NCBI RefSeq assembly: GCF_008086615.1
Contig: NZ_RXYB01000006.1
Coordinates: 62,001 to 126,000 of the forward strand
Length of the DNA stretch: 64,000 nucleotides
From: Acetobacterium tundrae
GTDB lineage: Bacteria > Bacillota > Clostridia > Eubacteriales > Eubacteriaceae
Direction of reading: 5' to 3'
Shown here: piece after piece, positions 53,702-63,374 of the stretch
How positions within the stretch are numbered: position 1 is the stretch's first letter
Layout of the letters: every line of letters begins with the position of its first letter
Translations under genes and position numbers: made by a program
The notes under the pieces: model-generated
Databases searched by the model: none
Seen by the model: the letters and a program-made list of their open reading frames with translations, nothing else
What the model was told of the DNA's origin: nothing

Positions 53702-55852
53702 ATGGCAAAGAAATTAGAAGAAATGAGACAGTTAAAGGAAAAATACGAAAAGAGTGCAAAAAAAGCATTTGACAAAGTATTATCCCCGAAAAAAACGTCA
53801 TCTGTCACACTGGAAGACAATCCCCTGATTTCCGCTGTTGTTAAAGTTGCCGAAGCCATGGGAATCGCGGTGAAGATCCCGCCGCTCAGAAAGCTGTACA
53901 GCGGCGAGAACCAGTTCAAACTGATTGCCGAGGAATCCGGTTTTCGCTATCGATCAGTGGAACTGAAAGATGACTGGTACAAAAATGACAACGGCCCCAT
54001 TTTGGCATTCACCAAAGAAGGGGCGGCAGTAGCGCTGATACCGTCTTCGTCAACCCGTTATAAATGCAAGACTTACGAGGGCGAGGAGAAAGAGGTTGAT
54101 GGAAGTTTTGAGCTTTCGGATGCTTATGTTTTTTATCCGCCGCTGCCTAAAGAGCCCGTATCCTTCAGGAAAATGGTGAAACTGGGAGCGAAGCTGATTC
54201 AAAGAAGAGATTTTATCGGGATGATTGTTTTAGCGGTGGCGGCTTCGCTTTTATCCCTACTGCCTTCAATCGCCATGCAGCAGGCCTTTAACGTCTGGAT
54301 CCCCCAAAACCAGTCCATCGCCATTTTGGTCGTGGGTTTAATACTGGTGGCTGTTGCAGTCAGTCGGGGCTTGTTTACAATGGTTCAAAGTTTGTGTATT
54401 CTGAGAATTCAGGGTAAACTGTCGATTTTACAGAATTCTCTGCTTGATAAACTGCTGTCCCTGTCTGCTTCTTTTTTCAAGCAGTATTCATCAGGGGCTC
54501 TGGCACTTCGGGCAACCGGATTTGCAACCATTCAAAAAATACTATCTGTTAATGTGATCACGATGATTATTACGACTGCATTTTCGATTGTCAATGGATT
54601 TTATATTTTTTCGATTAATGCGACGATTGGATTTATCGCCATGGGTTTAACTGCGCTCAGTGTTTTTTTAACGCTGATTATTGGGAAAATGCAGATGAAA
54701 TGTCAGCGAAAGTCGATTAAAATGACTAACAACATTTCAGGAATGGTTTTGGAGTTGATTACCTCAGTTTCTCGGTTGCGAGTGGCCGGTGCCGAAAGTC
54801 GGGCCTATTTAAAATGGGTCAATGAGTATGCGGCGCAGCGGGAAGTTGAGTATAAAAGAGGCAAACTTACGGCACTGCTGCGTTTGTCAACCATTGCGCT
54901 GCCAACCTTGTGCATGTGTGTCATTTATTATTATGTGAGTATTAACAGCATTTCATCCGGGGATTTTGTCGCCATCAATTCGGCATTTGTAATTTTTATT
55001 TCATCTCTATTAGGCCTTGTTCAGGCGCTGATTGCGGTAAATAGTGTAATTCCCCAATATGAGAATACAAAGCCTATTATCGATGGTGTCCCGGAAGTAG
55101 ATTCGTTTAAAACCACCCCGGGGAAAATTCTGGGAGATATCGAAATCACGCACTTGAGATTTAGCTATTATGAAGGAGGACCGACGATACTGGACAATAT
55201 TTCCATCAGTATCAAGCATGGTGAATATGTGGCCATTATAGGGGCGTCAGGGAGTGGCAAATCAACACTTTTACGGTTGCTTCTCGGCTTTGAAAAACCA
55301 ACAAACGGCAATATTTACTGTGGGGGTTATGATTTAGAAAGTGTGGATATCCGGGAAATCAGAAAACAGATGGGGGTCGTGCTACAGGACAGCCAGTTGA
55401 TTCCGGGGGATATCCTGTCCAATATTGCTGGTTCAAAGAAGGAATTAACCGAAGACGATGTCTGGGAATTGCTTAAAAAGGTGGGGATGGATGAGGAAAT
55501 CCGGGAAATGCCCATGGGTCTTAAAACCATGGTGGCCGAAGGTGCAGGTACCCTGTCAGGGGGGCAGCGGCAAAAACTTTTAATCGCCAGAGCCATTGCG
55601 GCCACCCCAGCCATCATCTTTTTTGATGAAGCTACCAGCGCCCTGGATAACCGATCCCAGAAGATTGTTTCGGAAAGCATGAAAAATCTGGATGCGACCC
55701 GCCTTGTCATTGCTCACCGCCTCAGCACGATTCTGGATTGCGACCGGATTTTGGTTCTTGAAAAAGGAAATATTGTTGAAGAAGGCTCCTACGAGGAACT
55801 GATGAAAAACAAGTCCTATTTTTATAAATACGCAAAAAGGCAACTGCTTTGA
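53702..55852 (+). CDS. NHLM-type second ABC exporter
   Basis: A 716-residue ABC exporter half: a 145-residue N-terminal domain that is not a peptidase (no Cys/His/Asp triad), six membrane helices (about 170-440), nucleotide-binding domain with GASGSGKST (about 513), LSGGQRQK and IIFFDEATSALD. It pairs with the C39 exporter in NHLM systems, probably as a heterodimer. It starts 3 bp after the previous gene and is the last of the operon. Confidence 0.9.
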   Translation: MAKKLEEMRQLKEKYEKSAKKAFDKVLSPKKTSSVTLEDNPLISAVVKVAEAMGIAVKIPPLRKLYSGENQFKLIAEESGFRYRSVELKDDWYKNDNGPILAFTKEGAAVALIPSSSTRYKCKTYEGEEKEVDGSFELSDAYVFYPPLPKEPVSFRKMVKLGAKLIQRRDFIGMIVLAVAASLLSLLPSIAMQQAFNVWIPQNQSIAILVVGLILVAVAVSRGLFTMVQSLCILRIQGKLSILQNSLLDKLLSLSASFFKQYSSGALALRATGFATIQKILSVNVITMIITTAFSIVNGFYIFSINATIGFIAMGLTALSVFLTLIIGKMQMKCQRKSIKMTNNISGMVLELITSVSRLRVAGAESRAYLKWVNEYAAQREVEYKRGKLTALLRLSTIALPTLCMCVIYYYVSINSISSGDFVAINSAFVIFISSLLGLVQALIAVNSVIPQYENTKPIIDGVPEVDSFKTTPGKILGDIEITHLRFSYYEGGPTILDNISISIKHGEYVAIIGASGSGKSTLLRLLLGFEKPTNGNIYCGGYDLESVDIREIRKQMGVVLQDSQLIPGDILSNIAGSKKELTEDDVWELLKKVGMDEEIREMPMGLKTMVAEGAGTLSGGQRQKLLIARAIAATPAIIFFDEATSALDNRSQKIVSESMKNLDATRLVIAHRLSTILDCDRILVLEKGNIVEEGSYEELMKNKSYFYKYAKRQLL

Positions 55853-55854
55853 TA

Positions 55855-55894
55855 AAAGAAGCTGCTGCAATTTTTTAATTGCAACAGCTTCTTT
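55855..55894 (+). terminator. Terminator of the RiPP operon
   Basis: 17-bp stem with one mismatch (AAAGAAGCTGCTGCAAT/ATTGCAACAGCTTCTTT), followed by ATTTTT. Confidence 0.85.
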
Positions 55895-56035
55895 ATTTTT
55901 CAGTGCTGTATGTGATAAAATTGATGTCCATTGGGATCGCCCGCTATGTTTTTTAGGATTGGCTTACGACACCAAAATTATCTTATCATCGAAGGCTCTT
56001 TTACAACATAAGCCACACTATCCACTATCCTATTC

Positions 56036-56440
56036 TTATTTAAGTGTTTTAGCGTAAATGCCAATTTTTTTATCCATATTTGAAATATGTTTGGTCAGCC
56101 AGTCAATAATCATTTGGTTGGCGTTAATAATCAAGGTAATATTACCCCCAGAGGTCTGATACTCCTTCTTCAGTTTGGCAAGATCCGCAATGAATTTCTT
56201 GTGAGCCGTTTTTTGCGACTCGATCTCCGGATAGCGAATACTTTGCATATACATTTCTTCATCATGAAAATGCTGCTTGGTATAATCATCAAGAAAATCA
56301 AACATTTGAACCACAACTTCACTTGATTTCCCTTTTTTACCAGCTTGAAACAGCTGATCAGCTTTTTCAAACCATACTTTATGCTGAGAATCAATATTTT
56401 CCACGCCCACGGACAGGTTAGGAGTCCATACAATAGCCAT
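56036..56440 (-). CDS. Bacteriohemerythrin
   Basis: A 134-residue four-helix di-iron protein. The ligands are visible in order: SQHKVWF, HFHDEEMYM, HKKF and WLTKHISNMD, close to the H...HxxxE...HxxxH...HxxxxD pattern of hemerythrins. Such proteins bind O2 and protect or signal in anaerobes. AGGAGG precedes the ATG. It stands alone, convergent to the RiPP operon. Confidence 0.92.
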   Translation of the reverse strand: MAIVWTPNLSVGVENIDSQHKVWFEKADQLFQAGKKGKSSEVVVQMFDFLDDYTKQHFHDEEMYMQSIRYPEIESQKTAHKKFIADLAKLKKEYQTSGGNITLIINANQMIIDWLTKHISNMDKKIGIYAKTLK

Positions 56441-56538
56441 TTTAAAATCCTCCTAGTGATTGAAATTAATATATTAAGTATACTATGAATAAAAAATAAA
56501 TCAAGAGTGATTCTAATATAAAATTCATTTTAATATAA

Positions 56539-56579
56539 AAACAGATGATGAAACAGTATACCTGTTTCATCATCTGTTT
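56539..56579. repeat. Perfect 18-bp inverted repeat
   Basis: AAACAGATGATGAAACAG and its reverse complement, 5-nt centre. Upstream of the hemerythrin gene; could be a terminator-like hairpin or binding site. Confidence 0.6.
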
Positions 56580-56704
56580 CAAGAAATGAAAACCAGACGA
56601 TGTATAGACGGTGGTGAATTTCGCGAAGGGGAGCGATGTTGCTGTTTGTTCAGTAGCTATTAAACTCCCAACACCATTTTGACAAAGAGGCGAAGTTCAG
56701 ATAA

Positions 56705-56743
56705 AATAATGATTAGAGTGTTTTTGACACTCTAATCATTATT
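56705..56743 (+). terminator. Hairpin upstream of T-box leader
   Basis: Perfect 17-bp stem AATAATGATTAGAGTGT/ACACTCTAATCATTATT. Isolates the next operon from upstream transcription; no obvious gene ends before it on the plus strand. Confidence 0.55.
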
Positions 56744-56788
56744 TGTTCGAAATTTCATTGTTCGATAGCCTAAAATCATAATTTAGAC

Positions 56789-56817
56789 TTTACAAGGTTT
56801 GTAAATTATGATACTAT
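56789..56817 (+). promoter_or_regulatory. SigA-type promoter of the T-box operon
   Basis: TTTACA (56789-56794), 17-nt spacer, TACTAT (56812-56817). Gives a leader of roughly 300 nt before the terminator. Confidence 0.65.
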
Positions 56818-56823
56818 GTTTTC

Positions 56824-57121
56824 ACTTAAAAAAATAAACTTTTGATTGAAAATAGTAGCTGTTTGAAAGATGCTTCAGTGAGTTGCAGAGAGTGTGAATG
56901 CAACAGTAATCGCAATAGTGAATGGATTCATGAGGGTGAAAAGAAAAGCTGCAGCAGCTGAGTAATATTCAACGGGATTTCCGTCCGTTATCATAGGAAA
57001 GCGTATGTTAGTGCGTTTAAAGTGGATGGATACCAACTTTTATAAGCTGGTTATTTACATCAATTTAGGTGGTACCGCAGGAATTTTAACTCCTGTCCTT
57101 TTTAGGACAGGAGTTTTTTTT
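56824..57121 (+). promoter_or_regulatory. T-box riboswitch, probably tRNA-Trp specific
   Basis: The T-box core AGGTGGTACCGCAG is at 57067-57080, directly before a terminator stem AACTCCTGTCC/GGACAGGAGTT (57088-57115) plus T7. Upstream are the AGAGAG motif (56888-56893) and GTGAA followed by TGG A at 56919-56926, a layout that makes UGG (57% of the evidence is the GAA-codon-A context) the probable specifier codon. Uncharged tRNA-Trp would then stabilise the antiterminator and switch on the operon. The TrpXYZ-type transporter downstream agrees. Confidence 0.85.
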
Positions 57122-57150
57122 GTTGAATAAATTTAGGAAGGAGAAAAGGA

Positions 57151-58263
57151 ATGATAACCAGTGTGTATTTATCAAATTATTCAGTTGGAGAATCAAGCTA
57201 TGATGAAATTGATCAAATCTGCTCACCTTATGGCAAGCAGGTGGTATTGATTGTTGGTGATCATGGTTACGGAAAGGCGAAACCATATTTGGATGAAGCT
57301 CTGAAGAAAAGCAATCTTTGGGCTGAAAAACCAGTGTATTTTGGAGGCGAGTGCACCTTTGAAAATGTCGAAAAGCTCAAAAAAGAACCGGCCGTGAAGA
57401 ATGCGGATATGATTTTCGCAATTGGCGGAGGCCGGGTATTGGATACGGGAAAATGTCTCGGTGAACAGATCCAGAAACCGGTTTTCGCCTTTCCCACAAT
57501 TGCTTCCAACTGTGCCGCCTGCACCAGTGTTTCGATTATGTATCAACCGGACGGCAGTTTTTTAAAACCGGAATTTTTGAAAGAACCCCCTAAACATGCG
57601 TTTATTAACACTAAAATTCTGGTGGAGGCGCCGGTCAAATATCTTTGGGCCGGTCTGGGAGACACCTATGCGAAGTATTATGAAGTATCCATTTCCGCCA
57701 GGGGAGAAGCGCTTAACCAATCCCTGACCCTGGGGGTTCATATCAGCCATCAATGTGCCGATGGAGTCATCAAACATGGTTTGGGTGCACTGGCAGCGAA
57801 TGAAGCAAAGATTGCAAATGAGGATTTTGAACAGACGATTCTGACAATTATTGTGACCACCGCATTGGTATCGATTCTGGTCACCCTGGATCATTCCCCT
57901 GATTATAACAGCGGCCTGGCGCATGCAATCTATTATACCCTGACATCGATGCCGGACTTCGAGGAAGAAAAACATCTGCATGGTGAAATTGTTGCCTTCG
58001 GCGTACTGATTCTGTTGCTGGTGGATCAGCAAAAAGAGGAATTTAAGCGCGTCTATCAATTTAATTGTGCGTCGAAACTGCCCCATTCATTGGCAGATTT
58101 GGATTTGAATCCGGCCATCATGGCACCCTATTTAGAAACAATCACTGAAATGGCGGATATTCGCCACAATCCCTATGTCATTACGTTGGATATGCTCAAG
58201 ACAGCATTTCAGGAGCTGGAAACCATCAATAAAACAAAGAAGAAAGAGGAGAGAAAGAAATGA
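57151..58263 (+). CDS. Iron-containing alcohol dehydrogenase family protein (glycerol dehydrogenase-like)
   Basis: A 370-residue NAD(P)-dependent dehydrogenase with a nucleotide-binding GGGRVLDTGK (near residue 93) and metal-binding His residues in GLAHAIYYTL and KHLHGEIVAFG, as in glycerol dehydrogenase GldA. Strong GGAAGGAG upstream. It is the first gene behind the T-box and overlaps trpX by 4 bp (ATGA), so it is under the same tRNA control. A dehydrogenase in a tryptophan-responsive operon is unusual; it may act on an indole or aromatic aldehyde/alcohol. That is inference. Confidence 0.85.
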   Translation: MITSVYLSNYSVGESSYDEIDQICSPYGKQVVLIVGDHGYGKAKPYLDEALKKSNLWAEKPVYFGGECTFENVEKLKKEPAVKNADMIFAIGGGRVLDTGKCLGEQIQKPVFAFPTIASNCAACTSVSIMYQPDGSFLKPEFLKEPPKHAFINTKILVEAPVKYLWAGLGDTYAKYYEVSISARGEALNQSLTLGVHISHQCADGVIKHGLGALAANEAKIANEDFEQTILTIIVTTALVSILVTLDHSPDYNSGLAHAIYYTLTSMPDFEEEKHLHGEIVAFGVLILLLVDQQKEEFKRVYQFNCASKLPHSLADLDLNPAIMAPYLETITEMADIRHNPYVITLDMLKTAFQELETINKTKKKEERKK

Positions 58264-59255
58264 AAAAGAGTTTATTAAAGAAAATTACAGCGGTCATTCT
58301 GACTGCATTTATGGTAACTTCATTAGCAGCCTGCAGTGCATCGACGACTGATAAGGGAACAACTGGAAAAAAACTAAAAGTGGGCATCATCCAGATGATT
58401 GAAAATGGTGCTTTCGACGATATGAGAGATGGCTTTATTCAGGAACTCCGGGATAAGGGCTATTCAGAAGATCAGTTGGAAATTGTGGTTAAAAATGCCC
58501 AGGGAGATACATCCAATTTGAACACCATTGCTCAGGAAATGTCGGATGGAAGCTATGATTTAGTGGCAACCATTGCGACACCGGCATCCCAGACATTTGT
58601 GAATATGAAGTCTCAAACACCCCAGGTATTCATCGCCGTATCGGATCCAGTCAAAGCCGGAATTGTATCAACAATGGAAAAACCAGACCATAATGCAACT
58701 GGTACATCCAATCCAATTCCGGTGCAGAAGATCATCGATCTTTCCAAAACGTTGACACCCGGCATTAAAACATTCGGCATCATTTACAACACCAGCGAAG
58801 TCAATTCGGTCAGTACCGTTAATAAGGCCAAAGAATATATGGCAGCCCAGGGATATACCGTTCAAGAAGCGGTCGTCACCAATTCTTCCGAAGTGCAGCA
58901 GGCCATTGAGGGCTTGTTAAGTGGTGTTGATGCGATCTTTATACCGAACGACAGTGTCATTCAGAATGCCATGCCAACCGTGGCCGAAGCAGCTAAAACA
59001 GCGAAAAAACCGGTATACGGAAGTTCAGCAGTTATGGTTAACAGTGGGGCATTGGCAACCGTCGCAATTGGAGATAAAGCGATCGGTGCAGCGACCGCAG
59101 ATATGGCTATTGAAATCCTTAAGGGAAAATCACCGGCTGATATTCCGGCCGTCAATGTCGAAGCAACCAGTACAGTTATCAATCAGACAACCGCAGATGC
59201 CATCGGCGTGACGATCCCGGCCGAAAGCAGTCAATCAACAACCATCGTAAAATAA
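58260..59255 (+). CDS. trpX: TrpX-like tryptophan ABC transporter substrate-binding lipoprotein
   Basis: A 331-residue lipoprotein: signal peptide with lipobox LAAC (Cys25), then the ABC_sub_bind fold (KLKVGIIQMIENGAFDDMRDGF; IATPASQTFVNM; VFIAVSDPVKAGIV). This family with the following permease and ATPase is the T-box-controlled TrpXYZ transporter predicted for tryptophan in Firmicutes. It overlaps the dehydrogenase stop by 4 bp with AGAGGAG inside that gene. Confidence 0.82.
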   Translation: MKKSLLKKITAVILTAFMVTSLAACSASTTDKGTTGKKLKVGIIQMIENGAFDDMRDGFIQELRDKGYSEDQLEIVVKNAQGDTSNLNTIAQEMSDGSYDLVATIATPASQTFVNMKSQTPQVFIAVSDPVKAGIVSTMEKPDHNATGTSNPIPVQKIIDLSKTLTPGIKTFGIIYNTSEVNSVSTVNKAKEYMAAQGYTVQEAVVTNSSEVQQAIEGLLSGVDAIFIPNDSVIQNAMPTVAEAAKTAKKPVYGSSAVMVNSGALATVAIGDKAIGAATADMAIEILKGKSPADIPAVNVEATSTVINQTTADAIGVTIPAESSQSTTIVK

Positions 59256-59298
59256 GAAAAGAGTCAGGGGCGGCGGACGTTCAAAGGAGAAAAAAATT

Positions 59299-60198
59299 AT
59301 GTCATTAGTTATCGGTTCCCTACAATTGGGATTGATTTACAGTCTCATTGCGATGGGCATCTATATCAGTTTTAAAGTACTGAATATTCCTGATTTAACA
59401 GCTGAGGGAAGTTTCACATTTGGCATGGCTGTGATGGCAGTATGTGTAACCGGAGGACATCCGATCTTGGGAATTTTCCTCTCTTTACTGGCCGGGGCGG
59501 CGGCCGGTCTGGTAACTGCGCTGCTGCATACAAAACTGCGTATTCCAGCTATTTTATCCGGGATTCTCACAATGACGGGGTTGTATACCATCAACCTGAT
59601 GGTGATGGGGGGCTCATCCAACCTGACATTGTTGGGAGTAACCACGATCTATGATATGGTTGGCGGCGGACTGCCACTGAGTTTCACGATTGCCAAAATT
59701 CTGATATCGTTGATCGTTGCAGTCGTGATGATCGCGATTCTGGTGATTTTTTTTAAAACCAACTGCGGACTCTGCATTCGCGCCATTGGAGACAATGAAG
59801 AGATGGCCCGGTCGTCATCCATGAGTGTTGATTTATATAAAACCATGGGATTGATGGTGAGCAACGCACTGATTGGATTGTGCGGCGGCCTGATTGCCTG
59901 CGACCAGGGCTATGCGGACATGACTTCGGGGGCGGGTATGCTGGTTATCGGTTTGGCGGCGGTTATTATTGGCGAGGCGTTCATCCGCAGGCGAACGATC
60001 TTTGCCGGCCTGATGAGCTGCGTACTGGGGTCGATCATCTACCGACTGATTCTGGCAGTAGCCGTCAGTACCAGAATCTTCCCTGCTTATGCGATGAAAC
60101 TTCTTTCAGCGATTATCGTTGCCATTGCCCTGGCTATTCCAGCCTATCAATACTACAAGGAAAACTACCAGTTGAAGAAGAGGAACAAACATGCTTAA
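59299..60198 (+). CDS. trpY: TrpY-like ABC transporter permease
   Basis: A 299-residue BPD_transp_2-type permease with eight to ten helices; conserved IPDLTAEGSFTFG near the start and RAIGDNEEMARSSSMSVDLYK, the coupling-loop region. GGAGAAA precedes the ATG. Forms the membrane channel of the TrpXYZ-like importer. Confidence 0.82.
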   Translation: MSLVIGSLQLGLIYSLIAMGIYISFKVLNIPDLTAEGSFTFGMAVMAVCVTGGHPILGIFLSLLAGAAAGLVTALLHTKLRIPAILSGILTMTGLYTINLMVMGGSSNLTLLGVTTIYDMVGGGLPLSFTIAKILISLIVAVVMIAILVIFFKTNCGLCIRAIGDNEEMARSSSMSVDLYKTMGLMVSNALIGLCGGLIACDQGYADMTSGAGMLVIGLAAVIIGEAFIRRRTIFAGLMSCVLGSIIYRLILAVAVSTRIFPAYAMKLLSAIIVAIALAIPAYQYYKENYQLKKRNKHA

Positions 60199-60952
60199 AA
60201 TCAAAGATTTACATAAAAATTTCAAAATCGACAATGGGGCCGATAATCACATTTTAAATGGGTTGAATTTAACCATCGAAAACGGAGAATTTGTTACGGT
60301 TTTAGGGAATAATGGCGCCGGAAAATCCACTCTCTTCAATTTGATTGGCGGAACGATACTGCCGAATGAAGGCTACATCTATCTTGATGAAGAAGATATT
60401 ACCTTTATGCCGGAACATAAGCGGTCTAAATTTATTGGGAGAGTGTTCCAAAGTCCGATGAAGGGAACCGCTCCGCATTTAACTGTTGCGGAAAATTTAG
60501 CGCTGGCCTATGGCCGACAAAACCGAAAGAATTTCAACTGGGCGCTGACGCGACAGCTCAAAGCTATTTTTCGCGAGAAATTATCGGAAGCGGGAATGGG
60601 GCTTGAAGATAAATTAAACAGCAAGATTATGGATTTGTCAGGGGGGCAGTGTCAGGTGGTGGCCTTGATTATGTGCACCATCAAACCGCCGGAATTAATC
60701 CTTTTGGATGAGCATACAGCCGCCCTGGACCCAAAGACAGCTGAAGACGTCATGGCGTTTACCGAGCGAATTATCGAAAAGGACCAGCTGACCGCTTTGA
60801 TGATTACCCATCATCTGGAAGATGCGATTCGTTATGGAAATCGACTCATTATGATGGATCGCGGCGTGGTCGCTCATGATTTTATCGGGGCGGCGAAGAA
60901 TGATCTGACGCCGGAAAAACTGCGCACCTTATATCATTTAAAAGAAAGCTAG
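60191..60952 (+). CDS. trpZ: TrpZ-like ABC transporter ATP-binding protein
   Basis: A 253-residue ATPase: Walker A GNNGAGKST (about 38-46), signature LSGGQCQ (about 149), Walker B LILLDEHTAALD. The Walker B has His after DE, as usual for this subfamily. Overlaps the permease by 8 bp. Confidence 0.85.
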   Translation: MLKIKDLHKNFKIDNGADNHILNGLNLTIENGEFVTVLGNNGAGKSTLFNLIGGTILPNEGYIYLDEEDITFMPEHKRSKFIGRVFQSPMKGTAPHLTVAENLALAYGRQNRKNFNWALTRQLKAIFREKLSEAGMGLEDKLNSKIMDLSGGQCQVVALIMCTIKPPELILLDEHTAALDPKTAEDVMAFTERIIEKDQLTALMITHHLEDAIRYGNRLIMMDRGVVAHDFIGAAKNDLTPEKLRTLYHLKES

Positions 60953-60963
60953 GGAAGGCCGTT

Positions 60964-61269
60964 ATGAAAGAGCCATTTATTAAACTGCCGCCAACTGTGA
61001 AAAGGGAAGTGCTGGTGGCTGAAAAAGCATGTACCCTGGTTAAAATGTTTGTTAAAGCGGGAACGAATCCGCCCTTGCATACACATCCCCATGAGCAGAT
61101 CGATTATATGATTAGCGGTGCTGCAGATGTCAGCATAGAGGGGGTCGTCACCCATGTGAAACAGGGAGAGGCAATTCATATTCCCGGAGGCGCCGAACAC
61201 GTTTTTTTGCCGAGTGAAGAAGATCAGGAATTCCTGGAGTTTTTTACTCCGGGTAGAGAAGATATTTAA
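60964..61269 (+). CDS. Small cupin protein
   Basis: A 101-residue single cupin domain with metal ligands HTHPHEQ (about residues 39-45) and a later GGAEH. AGGGAAGG lies upstream; it begins 11 bp after trpZ, so it is the last gene of the T-box operon. Substrate unknown; an accessory function in aromatic amino acid use is possible. Confidence 0.85.
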   Translation: MKEPFIKLPPTVKREVLVAEKACTLVKMFVKAGTNPPLHTHPHEQIDYMISGAADVSIEGVVTHVKQGEAIHIPGGAEHVFLPSEEDQEFLEFFTPGREDI

Positions 61270-61310
61270 TATAGAAGGTGCAAAAATGATGCATCGAGAT
61301 GGCAGGACAA

Positions 61311-61340
61311 AACGCATTAGACGAAGCTGATGCGTTTTTT
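61311..61340 (+). terminator. Terminator of the T-box operon
   Basis: 10-bp stem AACGCATTAG/CTGATGCGTT with one G-U pair and a T7 tail. Confidence 0.85.
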
Positions 61341-61444
61341 TACGTTCATTAAAGTTATCTTAAGTGATTGATAGCGAAAACAAATGAAATTGTTTACAAT
61401 TGAGGATTCATCGTTTTGTTGATGTTGAGTTGATGTTTGTCAAT

Positions 61445-61450
61445 TATAAT
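61445..61450 (+). promoter_or_regulatory. Probable -10 element of dnaK
   Basis: TATAAT 53 bp before the dnaK ATG; the -35 is poor (no good match at 16-18 nt). No CIRCE repeat (TTAGCACTC-N9-GAGTGCTAA) is visible between 61270 and 61502. Confidence 0.45.
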
Positions 61451-61502
61451 TTATCCAAATCCAAATATAAGAGTAAGAAAAATATAAAAGGTTGGTGCAA
61501 AA

Positions 61503-63287
61503 ATGTCAAAATTAATTGGTATCGATTTAGGAACAACAAATTCCTGTGTTGCCGTCATGGAGGGAAGCTCCCCGGTTATCATTCCTAATGAAAACGGAGG
61601 AAGAACAACGCCATCAATTGTCGCATTTACAAAACAGGGGGAACGATTGGTGGGGGAACCGGCTAAAAGACAGATGGCTATTAATCCGGAAAGAACAATC
61701 AGTTCAATTAAGCGTGAAATGGGAAGTGACTATCACATTAAAATTGACGGAAAACAATATAAACCACAGGAAATTTCGGCAATGATTCTGCAAAAATTAA
61801 AAATGGACGCAGAAATATTTTTGGGAGAACCCGTTACCGATGCCGTCATTACGGTGCCGGCATATTTTACCGATTCACAGCGTCAGGCAACCAAGGATGC
61901 GGGAAAAATTGCCGGATTGAATGTTCAAAGAATCATTAATGAGCCAACCGCAGCCGCTTTAGCCTATGGTGTCAATAAGGAAAACGCCCAGAAGATCATG
62001 GTTTACGATTTGGGCGGGGGAACTTTTGATGTTTCGATCTTGGAGATTAACGACGGCGTCATCGAGGTGCTGGCAACATCAGGAAATAATCGCCTTGGGG
62101 GCGATGATTTTGATGCCGTGCTGACCGATTATATTCTTAAAGAATTAAAACGGGAGACAGCCTGTAATATTAGTCATGATGCCAGCGCTCTGGCCCGGGT
62201 AAGAGAAGCCGGAGAACAGGCTAAAATGGAGTTGAGCGGTATCGTCGAAACCCGTATCAGTTTACCATTTATAAGCCAGAACAAATCCGGCCCGGTGAAC
62301 TTTGAAATGAAGATCAGCCGCAGTAAATTTAATGAATTAACCGCTCATCTCGTCAAGCAGACAATGGAACCGGTACGTCAGGCCATGAGTGATGCCGACC
62401 TTGATATAGCGAACATCAATCATGTCATTTTAGTTGGGGGTTCAACGCGAATCCCCGCGGTTCAGGAGGCCGTCAGGCAATATACCCAAAAAGAACCGCT
62501 GCGGGGAATTAATCCGGATGAGGGGGTGGCAATCGGGGCGTCTTTACAGGCGGGAGTACTGACCGGTGCGGTCAATGGATTGCTGCTTTTGGATATCACC
62601 CCGCTGTCACTGGGGATTGAAACAGTGGGTGGTGTCTATTCGAAAATTATCAATCGCAATACCACCCTGCCGATTAGAAAAAGCGAAGTTTATTCCACGG
62701 CAAGAAACTTTCAGACCTCGGTTGAGATCCATGTTCTCCAGGGCGAGCGGGAGCGGGCAAAATTCAATAAAACCCTTGGAAAATTTAAGCTCAGTGGTAT
62801 TCGTCGGGCGGCGAGAGGGGTTCCTCAAATAGAAGTAAGCTTTGAGCTTGATGCAAATGGAATCGTGAATGTTTCAGCAAAAGATTTGGGCACCGGGAAG
62901 ATGCAACAGATAACCATTACCGCCTCATCCAATTTGAGTCAGTCGGAAATAGATCAGGCGATTCGTGATGCTAAACAATATGAAGCGGAAGATCGACAGC
63001 ATAAGGAAGAGGAAAATGCTAAAAATGAAGTGGAAAGCTTAATCTATCAGGCGGCTGAACTTAGTAAGAAACTTAATAAAGAAGATCGCAGGATATTGAA
63101 AGAAGAAGTCAAAAAAGCTAAAAAAACATTGAGATCCAAGGACAAAGCAGAAACTAGTGAGGCCGGGCATCAACTTTCGGATTTAATGGAATCGCTCAAA
63201 AAAAATGTTGTGGATAATGGGGCTAACTCGGATGATCTGGATGATGATGACGACGATACCTTTAATACTGATTTTAAAGAAAAATAA
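61503..63287 (+). CDS. dnaK: Chaperone DnaK (Hsp70)
   Basis: A 594-residue Hsp70, slightly shorter than the usual 610-640. ATPase domain 1-360 with [14 protein letters not shown] at the start, [12 protein letters not shown] and [11 protein letters not shown]; substrate-binding domain 370-480 ([17 protein letters not shown]); helical lid; acidic end [15 protein letters not shown] instead of the usual EEVK-type tail. It is not preceded by hrcA/grpE or CIRCE and is followed by an unusual J-protein, so it may be a second, specialised copy. Confidence 0.93.
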   Translation: MSKLIGIDLGTTNSCVAVMEGSSPVIIPNENGGRTTPSIVAFTKQGERLVGEPAKRQMAINPERTISSIKREMGSDYHIKIDGKQYKPQEISAMILQKLKMDAEIFLGEPVTDAVITVPAYFTDSQRQATKDAGKIAGLNVQRIINEPTAAALAYGVNKENAQKIMVYDLGGGTFDVSILEINDGVIEVLATSGNNRLGGDDFDAVLTDYILKELKRETACNISHDASALARVREAGEQAKMELSGIVETRISLPFISQNKSGPVNFEMKISRSKFNELTAHLVKQTMEPVRQAMSDADLDIANINHVILVGGSTRIPAVQEAVRQYTQKEPLRGINPDEGVAIGASLQAGVLTGAVNGLLLLDITPLSLGIETVGGVYSKIINRNTTLPIRKSEVYSTARNFQTSVEIHVLQGERERAKFNKTLGKFKLSGIRRAARGVPQIEVSFELDANGIVNVSAKDLGTGKMQQITITASSNLSQSEIDQAIRDAKQYEAEDRQHKEEENAKNEVESLIYQAAELSKKLNKEDRRILKEEVKKAKKTLRSKDKAETSEAGHQLSDLMESLKKNVVDNGANSDDLDDDDDDTFNTDFKEK

Positions 63288-63374
63288 ATTGCAGTTATCA
63301 TGGTTGTTTAAACAAAATATAATATTAAACAGGTATACTTGATACTATAATAATTTAGAAGAGGTAGAATCGTA

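Noticed and set aside
57151-60952. T-box operon as tyrosine- rather than tryptophan-responsive
   Set aside because: The GAA-codon-A context gives UGG, and no TAC/TAT at the equivalent place; still not certain without a covariance model.
61270-61502. CIRCE or heat-shock operator before dnaK
   Set aside because: No TTAGCACTC-N9-GAGTGCTAA or close variant is visible.
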